Shown piece after piece: positions 25,969 through 36,200 of a stretch of DNA of 64,000 nt. Source of the DNA: CAIZQW01 sp942493055 (lineage in GTDB: Bacteria; Verrucomicrobiota; Kiritimatiellia; RFP12; UBA1067); NCBI GenBank assembly GCA_942493055.1, contig OW818680.1:124001-188000 (forward strand), given 5' to 3'. Position 1 is the stretch's first letter. Each line of letters begins with the position of its first letter. Under the pieces are notes generated by a model. It did not search any database. It was not told where the DNA came from and saw only the letters and a list, made by a program, of their open reading frames with translations. The position numbers were made by a program, and so were the translations under genes.

Positions 25969-27594
25969 ATGAGCATGCATACCATCCGCTTTCAGCCATC
26001 GCAAATCGTTGTTCGTGTCGAAGAAGGATCAACCGTCTGGGATGCGGCACGTCAAGTCGGGCTTCTTCTCGAGATGCCGTGTAACGGCGCAGGAAGCTGC
26101 GCTAAATGCCGCGTGAAGGTCCTCTCCGGCAGGTCTGATCCGCGTGACTCTGAACACCGCTTGGCGCGTGAAGAGCTTGCGCAGGGGTGGCGCCTCGCCT
26201 GCAAAACGCTTGTTGTCGACTCCCTGGATGTTGAAGTTCAATCCGTGGCTCCTCAGAAAGCGGCGCACGTCATTCTGACAGACGGTGATTCCATTGAAGT
26301 CGATGAGGATGAGGCACCAATCGGCACGTATGGTGTCGCCTTCGACCTTGGAACCACGACCGTGGCAGGATCGTTGTACGATTTACATGCCGGGGAGGAG
26401 TATGCTGTACGCGCAACGATGAATCGCCAGGTCGTCCACGGGGACGATGTCATCAGCCGCATTGCCGCTGTGCGTTCTGATCCCTCAATGCTGCTCCAGT
26501 TGCAATGTCTGGCTGTCGCAACGCTCAATGAGGTCATTGATGCGCTCTGCGCTTCAACAGGTCGCTCGCCTTCGGATATCCGCCGTATCACGGTTGCCGG
26601 CAACACGACGATGCAGCAGTTGCTGCTGGGCATTGACCCTTCTGCGCTTGGCGAGCAGCCTTTTACTCCGGCCTTCCTCCATGCGCAGAAAAGTGCCGCC
26701 GGCAAACTGGGGCTCAAGGCGCATCCAGAGGCGGAGGTCATTGTTTTTCCGCAGATTGGCGGCTTTGTGGGCGGCGATACGGTTGCGGGACTCTTGTCTG
26801 CCCATGCCGACATCTTTGCTAAGCCCGCGCTCCTTGTGGATATCGGGACGAATGGCGAGATTGCGCTCTTCAGCAAAGGCGAGATCTTGACTGCGTCAAC
26901 AGCAGCAGGGCCTGCGTTTGAAGGCGCGCGCATTTCTCAAGGCATGCGAGCCGTGACAGGGGCGATTGATCAAGTATGGCTTCATCAGGGCATTTTATGT
27001 TATCACGTCATTGGCGGAACTCAGCCCAAGGGCCTTTGCGGCTCTGCCCTGATTGATGTCGTTGCCTTGTTGCTTCGTGTGGGTCTGCTGGATGAAATGG
27101 GCGTGCTGGGCGTCGTGGATCCGAAGCCCTCTGTGCTATCGGATCAACTCAAAGACCGTCTCGTGCAGACGGAGCGTGGGACCAGTTTCGCGTTGGCTGT
27201 TGCGCAAGATGGCTCACCGCTTGTCGTGTTGACGCAACAGGATATTCGCGAACTTCAGCTTGCTTCCGGTGCGCTACGTTCTGGGATTGATACCCTGCTG
27301 AAGAAGGCAGGCCTGACGGCGCTGGATTTGGATTCTGTCCTGCTCGCCGGTGGTTTCGGCAATTACATCCGGTGTGAGCATGCCATGGAAATCGGCTTGT
27401 TGCCGCATGTCCCGCTGAAGCGCATTCGTTCGGTTGGCAATTCGTCGCTGACAGGGGCGAAGCGCGTCCTCCTTTCACATGCAGAATTAGCCCGCGCGGA
27501 ACATATTCGTGATTGCTCGGAGCATGTGGAACTGGCTTCCGAGCCTGGCTTCACAGATGCCTTCATGGATGCGATGATGTTAGGTCCGCGATAG
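25969..27594 (+). CDS. RACE-type corrinoid-protein reactivase (2Fe-2S plus ASKHA ATPase)
   Basis: A 541-residue protein. The N-terminus is a plant-type [2Fe-2S] ferredoxin with C38, C44, C47 and C78. The ASKHA/DUF4445 part has YGVAFDLGTTTVAGSLYDL (near 117), LLVDIGTNGEIALF (near 286), AGPAFEGARISQGM and VLLAGGFGNYIRCEHA (near 465). This architecture is that of RamA/RACE proteins, which use ATP and low-potential electrons to reduce inactive Co(II) corrinoid on methyltransferase partners. AGGAGCG precedes the start. No corrinoid protein lies next to it; the nearest possible partner in the window is the UroD-family gene at 63.9 kb. Confidence 0.85.
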   Translation: MSMHTIRFQPSQIVVRVEEGSTVWDAARQVGLLLEMPCNGAGSCAKCRVKVLSGRSDPRDSEHRLAREELAQGWRLACKTLVVDSLDVEVQSVAPQKAAHVILTDGDSIEVDEDEAPIGTYGVAFDLGTTTVAGSLYDLHAGEEYAVRATMNRQVVHGDDVISRIAAVRSDPSMLLQLQCLAVATLNEVIDALCASTGRSPSDIRRITVAGNTTMQQLLLGIDPSALGEQPFTPAFLHAQKSAAGKLGLKAHPEAEVIVFPQIGGFVGGDTVAGLLSAHADIFAKPALLVDIGTNGEIALFSKGEILTASTAAGPAFEGARISQGMRAVTGAIDQVWLHQGILCYHVIGGTQPKGLCGSALIDVVALLLRVGLLDEMGVLGVVDPKPSVLSDQLKDRLVQTERGTSFALAVAQDGSPLVVLTQQDIRELQLASGALRSGIDTLLKKAGLTALDLDSVLLAGGFGNYIRCEHAMEIGLLPHVPLKRIRSVGNSSLTGAKRVLLSHAELARAEHIRDCSEHVELASEPGFTDAFMDAMMLGPR

Positions 27595-27676
27595 GGTGTT
27601 TCGGTTACTTTGTCGGGAGTTGTCGATGCGTCGCTTGGATTGAGGACGCAAAGACTTGAAGACTCTGGTTGGATTC

Positions 27677-27943
27677 CTATTCATAGTGTGTCCACATGCG
27701 GATGACTTTCACCGTTTTTGTTTCTGAGAGAACTTGATAGACAAGACGGTGTTGAATGTTAATACGCCGTGAAAAAGCCCCCGATAAGTCTCCTAGAAGT
27801 TTTTCGTAAGGCGGGGGATTCTGAAAGGGATTGACGGCGATGATGGCGAGTAGGCGCTCAACATTGTCGCGTAGACCAGAGGAGGAGACTTTCTTGGCAT
27901 CCTTCTGTGCCTGCTTTGTATAAAGGAGTGTCCACTTCACCAT
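27677..27943 (-). CDS. yoeB: YoeB/Txe-family toxin
   Basis: An 88-residue RelE-superfamily mRNA interferase from the ATG at 27943. Typical YoeB segments are W-T-L-L-Y near the start, PPPYEKLLGDLSGAFSRRINIQHRLVYQV (E, R, R and H positions of the active site) and a C-terminal MWTHYE (usual end HY). It overlaps the antitoxin stop by 7 bp, with AAGGAACTGAA before the ATG. It would cut mRNA on the ribosome when free of the antitoxin. Confidence 0.9.
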   Translation of the reverse strand: MVKWTLLYTKQAQKDAKKVSSSGLRDNVERLLAIIAVNPFQNPPPYEKLLGDLSGAFSRRINIQHRLVYQVLSETKTVKVIRMWTHYE

Positions 27944-28179
27944 TTCAGTTCCTTTGAACATTCACGAACAGGTGTGCTTAATCCTTTCCTGATCGACTCT
28001 TTCATGCCGGGAATGCTTGAAAGGTAAAGTGTCTCCTGAATGGCACTCCAATCGGAGGAAGAAATAAGTACGGCAGTATTCCGCTTCCCTGTGATCGAAA
28101 CGGGGAAGTGGGTCTCCGCCACATCGTCAATAAGGCCATAGAGGGATTTGCGCGCCTCGGATACGGTCATCGTCGTCAT
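27937..28179 (-). CDS. yefM: YefM/Phd-family antitoxin
   Basis: An 80-residue protein from the ATG at 28179, with MTTMTVSEARKSLYGLIDDVAE and PVSITGKRNTAVLISSSDWSAIQETLYL, the YefM/Phd N-terminal DNA-binding fold. The C-terminal tail binds and neutralises the toxin. The pair probably autoregulates. An upstream in-frame ATG eight codons earlier is less likely. Confidence 0.9.
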   Translation of the reverse strand: MTTMTVSEARKSLYGLIDDVAETHFPVSITGKRNTAVLISSSDWSAIQETLYLSSIPGMKESIRKGLSTPVRECSKELKW

Positions 28180-28261
28180 TCTTAAAATCCTTTCGTACGT
28201 CATACGGTACGCTTATGATGTAAAGAAGTCAATAATGTTTTTCCATGATTAGGCCAAGGGT

Positions 28262-28345
28262 CAATAGCCCAAGTCCCACGTCCAATGTCCCAAGTCTTAA
28301 ATGTATGTCCCTCATGTCCCTATCGTCTCTCGTGTCCCTGCTTGC
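28262..28345. repeat. Degenerate GTCCC-rich short repeats
   Basis: CAAGTCCC, ACGTCC, AATGTCCC, CATGTCCC and GTGTCCC follow one another at irregular 8-14 bp spacing between the antitoxin and mfd. No gene or hairpin is seen. Confidence 0.4.
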
Positions 28346-28382
28346 CCAACTCTTAACGCTGAAGTTACAGGCAGGATATTTA

Positions 28383-31300
28383 TTATTTTCCGCTTAAGGG
28401 AATTTGCTGGAGGGTCTTAAGGATGCTCGAGAGTTTTTCTTCGCTCGTCAGCCCCTTCAATATCGGGATGTGATTGTGGACTGTGATTGGATTGCGCGAC
28501 GAGGAGGGATACAGATAGACTTTGCCTTCACGGGTTTCAATGCGTCCAATGTGGCGTTCAGCCGCTTGGATGCGCAACTCGGTGATGCGCAGCAAGCGAA
28601 GCACGGGCTTGGCGGGTTTGCCATAGCGGTCTGTCAGCTCGACCTTGAGCGCATTGACTTCCTGTGTCGAGACTGCCTCAGCAAGGCGGCGATGGATGAT
28701 CATGCGGTGGCCTTCGTCCTCCACATAGTCATACGGAATACAGGCGGAACGCTCGACATCAATGGTACCCGGCGAGTAATCAAGAAAGTCGAGCGCAAGG
28801 TCGACGTCCACGAGCAGGGGAGGCAGTTCGCCCTTCATGCGTGCGATGGTACGCCGCAACAATTGACAGTAGAGACCAAAGCCAATCGCGGCAATGTGTC
28901 CGCTCTGCGTCGCGCCAAGCAGGTTGCCTGCGCCTCGGATTTCAAGGTCGCGCAACGCCAGGTTAAATCCCGAACCGAGTCCGCTGTGCTTTTGCAGCGC
29001 GGCAATTCGCTGGCGCGCGTCTTCGTCAATATGGCCGTATTCCGGGAGCAGCAGCCATGCAAATCCTTTTTGTGAGGAGCGTCCGACGCGTCCACGGAGC
29101 TGATACAAATCCGCGATTCCGAAACGGTCCGCGCGATGCACCAGAATCGTATTGGCGCGCGGGATGTCGAGTCCGCTCTCAACCAGTGTGGTGCAGAGAA
29201 GGACATCGACCTCTCCAGCTTCGAAATCGTGCATGACTTCTGAGAGTTCACCTGCCGGCATCTGGCCATGGGCAATCGCAATGCGCGCTTCAGGGACGAG
29301 CGCGGCCAGACGCCGCATCATAAGTCCGATGCTCATGACGCGGTTGTAGAGGAAGTAGACTTGCCCGTCTCGATGGATTTCCTGCTTGATCGCGGCCTGG
29401 ATGACCTGATCCGTGTCCCGTGCGACCTTGGTCTCTACAGCCAGGCGTTCGCGGGGCGGTGTCTGCAGGAGGCTGAGATCCCGGGCGCCTGTCATGCTCA
29501 TGTAGAGCGTGCGTGGAATCGGTGTGGCCGAAAGGGTCAACACGTCGACCATCTGCCGTATCTGTTTCAGCCGTTCCTTGTGGGCGACGCCAAAGCGCTG
29601 CTCTTCGTCAATGATGAGCAGTCCGAGGTTTTTAAAGGCTACTCCGTTGGCCAGCAGGGCATGCGTTCCAATAACGATGTCCACACTTCCGACGGCCGCC
29701 TCTGCCAAGATCTTCTGGCGGCGGGAATAGGTCTGGAACCGGCTCACGGCTTCAATGCGTACAGGGTAGGCGCTCATACGGTCACTGAAGGTCTCAAAGT
29801 GCTGCTCAGCCAAGACGGTCGTGGGCACAAGCACGGCAACCTGACGTCCGTTCATGACCGCGATGAAGGCGGCGCGCATCGCGACTTCGGTCTTGCCGTA
29901 GCCGGCATCGCCGCAGATCAGACGGTCCATGGGACGCGAAGCAGCCATATCCTTTTTAATTTCAGCAATGACTTTGAGCTGATCAACGGTCTCCTGATAC
30001 GGGAATGCCGCTTCAAATTCATGCAGCCAGGGCGGCTCGACATTGAAGGACAGCCCTTCGGAGACGCTGCGTCGGGCCTGGGTTTCAAGAAGGGAGGCGG
30101 CCAGGTCAGCAACAGCTCTCTCCGCATCGATCTTTTCATTGCGCCAACGTTTTCCACCGATGCGATGCAGTTTGGCCTTATGGCCTGACACGCCCACATA
30201 CCGGCTCAGGAGGTGTGCATGTGAAACCGGCACGTGCAATTTGGTGCCGTCTGCATATTCCAGCGTAAAGACTTCGGAACGGTGACCGTTGAGTTCAATC
30301 TCTGTTGAGCCGAGGAAGCGTCCGATACCATGGTCCACATGAACAACCAGGTCGCCGGCTTCGAGGTCTGAGGCATGCTCCACGCGCCCGCCGCGCGAAA
30401 CGGTCGTTGCGGTGGTCCGTCGCACGGACTGCTTATGGACCGTGTAGAGGTCGCTTTGACCGACCACGACAAGGCCGGCAATTGCAAAGCCGCCTGAGAG
30501 CGCTGTCTTCTGGACGTGGATATGCGTTGAGGGGCCGAGTTCGCGGGCCAGGAGTTCGCAGGTGCCTGCGGTGTCGGCGCAGATGATCACCTTGTCGCCC
30601 CGCACGGCGCGTGCTTCAAGATCATCCATGAGCCGCTTGCGTGCGTTTGCGAGCAACTCGGGATGGTGTGCGTCTTCGGCGCCCAGCTCTGCCAGTCCGG
30701 GGATTCCGGCAATATCCAGCGGCAGCGACGGCGTCTGTGCCGGTGGCGGATCACCGCTGAAGAGCTGCAGGCAGGGTTCGCGCAGGTTAACCTGGTCTTC
30801 CAGATGTGTCCATGAGGGGATGTGGTCACCGGGTTCAGCGGGCACAGTCAAGTAGCTTTGAATGTGATCCAGCTCGAGCCACGCAATCGCGGTCTGCTGG
30901 GGCAGCAGATCAATCAGGTGGACAACCGGAAGGCGGTCTGCTGAGCACGGGGGAATCCAGAGGGATTGTCCATCTTCAACTGAACATTGCGTGGCGGGGT
31001 CAAACATGCGCAGCGACTCAATCTCGGGTCCGAAAAATTCCGCACGCCACGGCAGCGCAGTAGCCGGCGGCCAGATATCCAGGATGCCGCCGCGCACGGC
31101 GAGCTGGCCGGGGGAGTCCACTTCAAGCACGCGCGCATAACCTGTGAGCACGAGCCGGGTGATGAGATCATCAAAGGGGATTGACGTGCCGACGCGCAAG
31201 GTGATGGAGGCCTGTTGAAGCGCTTCCGGATCAGGAATAGGCTGGAGAAGCGCCTGTATGGAGGTGACCACGACACGGGGGAGCGTTTTTTCATGGGCGT

Positions 31301-31619
31301 CAGGGTCTTCACGCACGGCGCGTAAGACTTGCAAGCGTAGGCCCGTCGCTTCGACGTCCGTTTCGCTTTGAAGCGGGAAGGACATGGGGGAGACCCCGCT
31401 GTCGCGTCCAAACGCGCAGAGGTCGGCATACACGCGCTCCAGGGCGGTTGCGCCAGGCGTGACCACAAGTGCGATATGTGCCGGGGAACGTTGGGCTAAG
31501 GCAACAGCAGTCAAGGCCGCCGAGGCGCCCGGCAGGGAGGGCGTTGCAAGCCGGGTTGCATGACGGGGCAATGCTGTTTTGAAGAGGCTTGAAAAAAGGC
31601 TGGTTAGCGAATCAGGCAT
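28383..31619 (-). CDS. mfd: Transcription-repair coupling factor Mfd
   Basis: About 1078 residues from the ATG at 31619. Order: UvrB-homology N-terminal domains (about 1-330), a CarD-like RNA polymerase-interacting domain (EAGDLVVHVDHGIGRFLGS, near 425), a RecG-like translocase with GDAGYGKTEVAMRAAF (Walker A, near 565), DEEQRFGV (DExQ box) and TTLVESGLDIPRANTILVHRADRFG plus QLRGRVGRS, then a TRCF C-terminal domain. It removes stalled RNA polymerase at lesions and recruits UvrA. It is slightly shorter than the E. coli protein (about 1150). Its start overlaps the end of the cyclase gene by 8 bp. Confidence 0.95.
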   Translation of the reverse strand: MPDSLTSLFSSLFKTALPRHATRLATPSLPGASAALTAVALAQRSPAHIALVVTPGATALERVYADLCAFGRDSGVSPMSFPLQSETDVEATGLRLQVLRAVREDPDAHEKTLPRVVVTSIQALLQPIPDPEALQQASITLRVGTSIPFDDLITRLVLTGYARVLEVDSPGQLAVRGGILDIWPPATALPWRAEFFGPEIESLRMFDPATQCSVEDGQSLWIPPCSADRLPVVHLIDLLPQQTAIAWLELDHIQSYLTVPAEPGDHIPSWTHLEDQVNLREPCLQLFSGDPPPAQTPSLPLDIAGIPGLAELGAEDAHHPELLANARKRLMDDLEARAVRGDKVIICADTAGTCELLARELGPSTHIHVQKTALSGGFAIAGLVVVGQSDLYTVHKQSVRRTTATTVSRGGRVEHASDLEAGDLVVHVDHGIGRFLGSTEIELNGHRSEVFTLEYADGTKLHVPVSHAHLLSRYVGVSGHKAKLHRIGGKRWRNEKIDAERAVADLAASLLETQARRSVSEGLSFNVEPPWLHEFEAAFPYQETVDQLKVIAEIKKDMAASRPMDRLICGDAGYGKTEVAMRAAFIAVMNGRQVAVLVPTTVLAEQHFETFSDRMSAYPVRIEAVSRFQTYSRRQKILAEAAVGSVDIVIGTHALLANGVAFKNLGLLIIDEEQRFGVAHKERLKQIRQMVDVLTLSATPIPRTLYMSMTGARDLSLLQTPPRERLAVETKVARDTDQVIQAAIKQEIHRDGQVYFLYNRVMSIGLMMRRLAALVPEARIAIAHGQMPAGELSEVMHDFEAGEVDVLLCTTLVESGLDIPRANTILVHRADRFGIADLYQLRGRVGRSSQKGFAWLLLPEYGHIDEDARQRIAALQKHSGLGSGFNLALRDLEIRGAGNLLGATQSGHIAAIGFGLYCQLLRRTIARMKGELPPLLVDVDLALDFLDYSPGTIDVERSACIPYDYVEDEGHRMIIHRRLAEAVSTQEVNALKVELTDRYGKPAKPVLRLLRITELRIQAAERHIGRIETREGKVYLYPSSSRNPITVHNHIPILKGLTSEEKLSSILKTLQQIPLSGK

Positions 31620-32775
31620 GGTTTTTACTGAGCCATTCAATAGCCTTGATCAGTAATTTCGAATCCATGGTATGGACTTCACGTTTGGCGCCAAGGGGGC
31701 AGGGGAGCGTGATCGAGAGTTTGCCGCCCAGATGCTCGCGGAACTGTTCGAGCCCTTCTAAGATATCGAAGCGTCCATTGGTGGCCCGTTCCAAGAGCGG
31801 GGAGAAGGTTGGAAGTCCTGATTGGTGGAGACCCTTGAGAATCGCATCGCGCTCGGTACCTGTAATCATCCCCTTGAGAAACGCGTAGGTGCTGTCCAAC
31901 GCAATACCGATCGCAACGGCGTGTCCATGGGAGATTGAGAAATTGGAGTCGATTTCCAGTCGGTGTGCGGCCCAGTGGCCGAAATCAAGGGGCCGCGCAC
32001 TCCCGAACTCAAAGGGGTCCCCATGGGTCGCAATGTGCTTCAAGTGCAGGGCCGCAGTTTTCTGGACGAGCTTTTCCATGGCCGCTTGACTGCGCTTTTT
32101 AAGTTTGGGGGCATCTTTGCAGAGCGCATTAAAAAAGGGCTTATCCGCAATGATGGCGACTTTGAAGGCTTCTGATATGCCGCCTGTCCAGTCAGTCGGG
32201 GACAATGTTTTGAGAAACTCGAAATCATTGATCACTGCATAAGGCGGTGCAAAGGTGCCGATGAAATTTTTTGCGCCACCGTCATTCATCCCGTTCTTCA
32301 CGCCGACACCCGCGTCATTCTGAGCCAAGACAGTTGTTGGGATGCGGATGAAGCGAACGCCGCGATGAATCAAGGAGGCGGCAAAGCCGGCCATGTCCAA
32401 TACGCAGCCGCCGCCAATCGCAACGATATAGCTGTGACGATCCAGGCGGTCCATCCCTGCGCGAGTCATGATTTCACGGACATGCCCCCAGCCATTCTTG
32501 GCATGTTCGCCACCCGAGACGATCACAGGCTTTTCAATAAGGGTCATCTGGGTGTGAAACGCGGAAAAATAGTCCTCAATCTGGCGAAGGAGTGACGGGG
32601 CAACAGCCACAACCCCGTCGTCGATCACCAGCAGGATACGCACGGGTGCGTCGCTTTGTCGGGGAGCCACTGCTTTTAGAAAGGTTTGATTATCCTTTGA
32701 AAACACACGTCGAGTGAAGTAAACAGGATAAGAAAAGGGAACCGTGAAACGCTGATGGATAACTTGGGTAGGCAT
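31612..32775 (-). CDS. 3-dehydroquinate synthase-like sugar phosphate cyclase (EboD-like)
   Basis: A 387-residue NAD- and metal-dependent cyclase. Family motifs are AIGGGCVLDMAGFAASLIHRG, RIPTTVLAQNDAGVGVKNGMND and GAKNFIGTFAPPYAVINDFEFL, with metal ligands in GGISEAFK and DFGHWAAHRLE. The W in DFGHWAAH, where AroB has HTFGHA-type sequence, is more like EboD or valiolone-type cyclases than canonical AroB; this distinction is from memory. It may serve chorismate synthesis or a secondary cyclitol pathway. It overlaps the mfd start by 8 bp. Confidence 0.75.
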   Translation of the reverse strand: MPTQVIHQRFTVPFSYPVYFTRRVFSKDNQTFLKAVAPRQSDAPVRILLVIDDGVVAVAPSLLRQIEDYFSAFHTQMTLIEKPVIVSGGEHAKNGWGHVREIMTRAGMDRLDRHSYIVAIGGGCVLDMAGFAASLIHRGVRFIRIPTTVLAQNDAGVGVKNGMNDGGAKNFIGTFAPPYAVINDFEFLKTLSPTDWTGGISEAFKVAIIADKPFFNALCKDAPKLKKRSQAAMEKLVQKTAALHLKHIATHGDPFEFGSARPLDFGHWAAHRLEIDSNFSISHGHAVAIGIALDSTYAFLKGMITGTERDAILKGLHQSGLPTFSPLLERATNGRFDILEGLEQFREHLGGKLSITLPCPLGAKREVHTMDSKLLIKAIEWLSKNHA

Positions 32776-32870
32776 AGTTGCTTAGTATAGGTTCTAAAGG
32801 CGGTGATTGTCAAAAGATAAAAGGGGAAAAATCCAGTAGCAATTCTAATTATGGGCAAGACCGCCGCCCG

Positions 32871-33119
32871 GGGTGCTATAAACTTTGTCGCGAGCTTTGT
32901 CGGGAGCTTTGTCGAAAAATTACTGGTTACTTGGTGTTTTACGCTAAGATCGCGAATTGGGTGAAGGACGGCGTGCCCTCGCAAATCCGTGAATACACGG
33001 GGGCACAGCTCGTCCTTCACCCGGCATCTCTAGAGACGGCTCAGGGGCTTGCACGAGATAAGCCCCGGCTGTAGTCAGCCGCTCGCGGGGGCTTTCCGTG
33101 CAAGCACCTTATAGCGCCC
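32871..33119. repeat. Composite nested palindrome with CCGTGAATACACGG core
   Basis: The 11-bp ends GGGTGCTATAA (32871-32881) and TTATAGCGCCC (33109-33119) are inverted with one mismatch. Inside, GGGTGAAGGACG/CGTCCTTCACCC (32959-32970/33011-33022) encloses GTGCCC/GGGCAC and the core at 32987-33000. A second hairpin stacks GCTTGCACG/CGTGCAAGC (33047-33055/33097-33105), AAGCCCC/GGGGCTT and GGCTG/CAGCC. The size is similar to the 8.6-kb element. Confidence 0.7.
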
Positions 33120-33184
33120 TTAGCGAAAACATTTATGAGTTGCCTGTCATCTCAAACGCTTGGCTATTCAGTCATCGTTTTTCG

Positions 33185-33201
33185 ACAAACCGTGAAGAGC
33201 C
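33185..33201 (+). repeat. Dispersed 17-bp motif ACAAACCGTGAAGAGCC
   Basis: Second copy of the motif at 8811-8827, with 16 of 17 bases identical. Confidence 0.5.
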
Positions 33202-33223
33202 ATATTAATTGCTGAGAATCCAG

Positions 33224-33253
33224 TTGACGGGGGTGTCAAGGAAGGGATAAACT
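33224..33253 (+). promoter_or_regulatory. Sigma70-type promoter for the CotH protein gene
   Basis: TTGACG (33224-33229) and TAAACT (33248-33253) are 18 bp apart. Transcription would begin near 33260, which argues against a TTG start there and for ATG 33272 or 33284. Confidence 0.5.
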
Positions 33254-33271
33254 ATTAAATTGATAGAAACG

Positions 33272-36200
33272 ATGACGAAACGTATGAAAAATCGAACGAT
33301 AAATCTTTATAACCTCTTTACGCTCATGGTCTTCATGGGGTGCTCCTCGCTTATGGCTGCAACCCAGGAAGTGGTCGTTGTCCGTGGAACAGCTTCTCAA
33401 ACCAGTAATTATAGCGCCACTTATCCAGCGTCAAATGCTTTAGACAATAATGCGGGGACGTTCACCCATACGCTCAGTATCGCAAACAGTTACTGGCAGG
33501 AGGATTTGTTGTCGTCGTATCCCATTACAAAAATTGAGCTGGTCAATCGGGCCGATGCCGGCACTGACACCCGCATGGGCGGCTTGACGCTTCGCGTTTT
33601 TGACTCCAATATGGTCAGCATGGTTTCGACGATTGTTACCAACCCAGGTGTTGGAGGCACATGGACGTATGTATTGCCAGAGGTTGTCACGGGGAAATAT
33701 GTGCGGGTTGGGCTTGAAAACAACCTCACCAATCAGGGGGGGAACTATTTTGTGACCCTTGCTGAAGCCCGTGTCTATGGCTTGTGGACACCCGTGGATT
33801 TAGTGGGCACAAACATTGCCGTAGGTAAAGACTCCTTTATGGTGCGGTTATTGGACAGTCTCGCCCCAGCAGCATACGCCAATGATGGAAACATGGCGAC
33901 CTCAACAGCGACGACAAGTCAAACAGTCGACGGCTATTGGGAAGTTGACCTTGGGGCGCTTCATGCAGTCACCGCACTCCGCATTTTTGAAAAAGATGGG
34001 ATGAGTGCCCGGCTTAAACATGCGACAGTCCGCCTTTTTGACGAAAATCATGAATCTGTCTATTCCCAACATCTGTCGCTGATGGATCTTCCCCTTTTCT
34101 CCGTTAACCTGGGAGGCACCTACATTGCTAGATATGTTCGGGTTGGCCTTGAAAACAAAGAGCGAACCAGTGATACGAATGGCTATGAGTGGTATATCGG
34201 ATTTAAGGAAGTTGAAGTCTTGGGCAAACCTCTTTCCGAAACTGGGATCATCCAGTTCGGGGCCTCTGTGACCAATCTGACTCAGGGGCAGGAGACGACA
34301 CTCTCGTGGCAGGTTGCTGATGTGGATTATGCATTCATTTACGACGGAAATGGATGGGTCACAAACGTCACAGGACTCTCCTCGATTACACTGACCCCTT
34401 ATTACCCAACCTGTTATACACTGGTGGCCACCAATAAAGCTTCTGTTTTTGAGCAATCCGTTGCAATAACCGTCGATGGAGAGTCTCCGACGTTGAGGCT
34501 TGAGGAGGTTGTTGCGGCCAATGCGGTCTCCCTTGAAGACGGCTATGGCGATGTGCCCGATTGGATTGAAATTCGTAATCCAAGCGGGAGCGCTGTTCCG
34601 CTGCTGGGCTATGGTCTCAGCGACAACATGTCGAAACCGTTTAAGTGGATCTTCCCGGATGTGACGATCCCTGCGTATGGTCGCCTGATCGTTTTTGCCT
34701 CTGATAAGGATCAGAAAGTTGATCCTGCTGGATTCCTGCATGCAAAATGGAAGCTTTCGGATGAGGGAGAATCAATCAAGTTGACGGCGCCCAATGCCAC
34801 CGTACTCGATACCGTGACCTTCCCTGCCCAGCGCGAAGATCTGGCGTATTCGCGTGACTTCGAAGGGACATGGGGGTTTGCTGATCCGACCCCTCAGAAA
34901 CTGAATCTGAGCACACGCTATCAAGGGTGGCTTCAGGATGTCTCCTTCAGCCAGAAGCGTGGTTTCTGTACCAATGCATTTGCGCTGGCCATCAACAACC
35001 CGAACCCAGACTCGACACTCCTCGTTTCAACGAACGGCACAGAGCCCATCCTGGCCTACACCGGCCCGATTCAAATAGACAACACGCGCGTGGTCAGGGC
35101 GCGTGTCATCCGTCCGGGCTATCACGCCCATCGGACCGAGACACAGACCTATGTCTTTATTGAAGCTGTTCTCTCCTCGTCGTTGATGAATGTCAAGACC
35201 ATCAAGGCCTTAGATCCCTTGTATACCGGGACGATCCGGCAAGGACTTAATGACTTGCCGACGATCTCCGTCGCGCTTCCGGAAGTCAAAGACGATTACT
35301 ATGAACGTGAAGGCTCTGTGGAGATTCTCTGGTCAAGCGATGATGAGCGCAACCCTGTTCAAGCCAACTGCGGGATTGAGCAGTTTGGCGGTTCGTGGCA
35401 AGATTTTACGAAGAAGAGTTGGCGTTTAAACTTCAGAAAAGTTTTCGGAACTGGAAAGCTGGAAGCATCGCTCCTCAATGGTTTTGATCATGGCTTTTCC
35501 GTGCGGGAGTCCTTTAATAAGCTTGAGTTGCGTTCGGGATCACAGGATATGGTTGCGCGTGGCTTTTACATGGCCTCCCGTTTTGTGGATGACACTATGA
35601 TGCACATGGGGAACCTGAATCCGCATGGCCGGTATGTCAACCTCTACCTGAACGGGACCTACTGGGGCCAATACGATTTACGAGAGGCGCTGGATGATGC
35701 GTTTCTTGCTAACTATCTAGGCGGTAAACAGAATGAGTATCTCGTCGTGCGAGGCAACGACAACAGCAGTGATAATTTTATTCCGGGGACGCCTGATCCC
35801 ATCTCTCGCTATTCCTGGTCAAATATGCGTGCCCTTGCAACATCCTATCATGATGTAAAACCGTACCTTGATGTTCAGAGCCTTATCGATTTTTACCTGC
35901 TCTGGAATTATGGGAATTGTGAATCTGAGTATCGCTGTGCCGGGCCGGTGAATGCCGGGAGTGGCTTCAAGTTCTGGATGGCGGATTCGGATGGATTCTT
36001 ACAAGTCACTTCTGCAAATCGTACAGGCGTAAATGGTCCTGGGTACCTCATTCAAAAGCTAAGGACGGATACAAATCCCGACTTCAAAATGTTTTTTGCA
36101 GATCGAATTTATAAGCACTTTTATCACAACGGTGCGCTGACACCGACACGTAACCTGGCCCGTCTGGATGATCGAATGAATGAAGTTCAGAACAGCATGT

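Larger units (their letters stand above)
32776..33271. other. ~500-bp spacer with composite palindrome and promoter
   Basis: Between the cyclase and the CotH protein. It contains three tandem CTTTGTCG(C/G)GAG units at 32883-32914, the nested palindrome at 32871-33119, the dispersed motif at 33185-33201 and a promoter at 33224-33253. No gene is seen. Confidence 0.7.

Noticed and set aside
29268..30188. Plus-strand open frame opposite mfd
   Set aside because: Shadow of the helicase region of mfd.
32883..32914. CRISPR-like repeat (CTTTGTCG units)
   Set aside because: The units are 12 bp and directly tandem with no spacers; no Cas genes are present.
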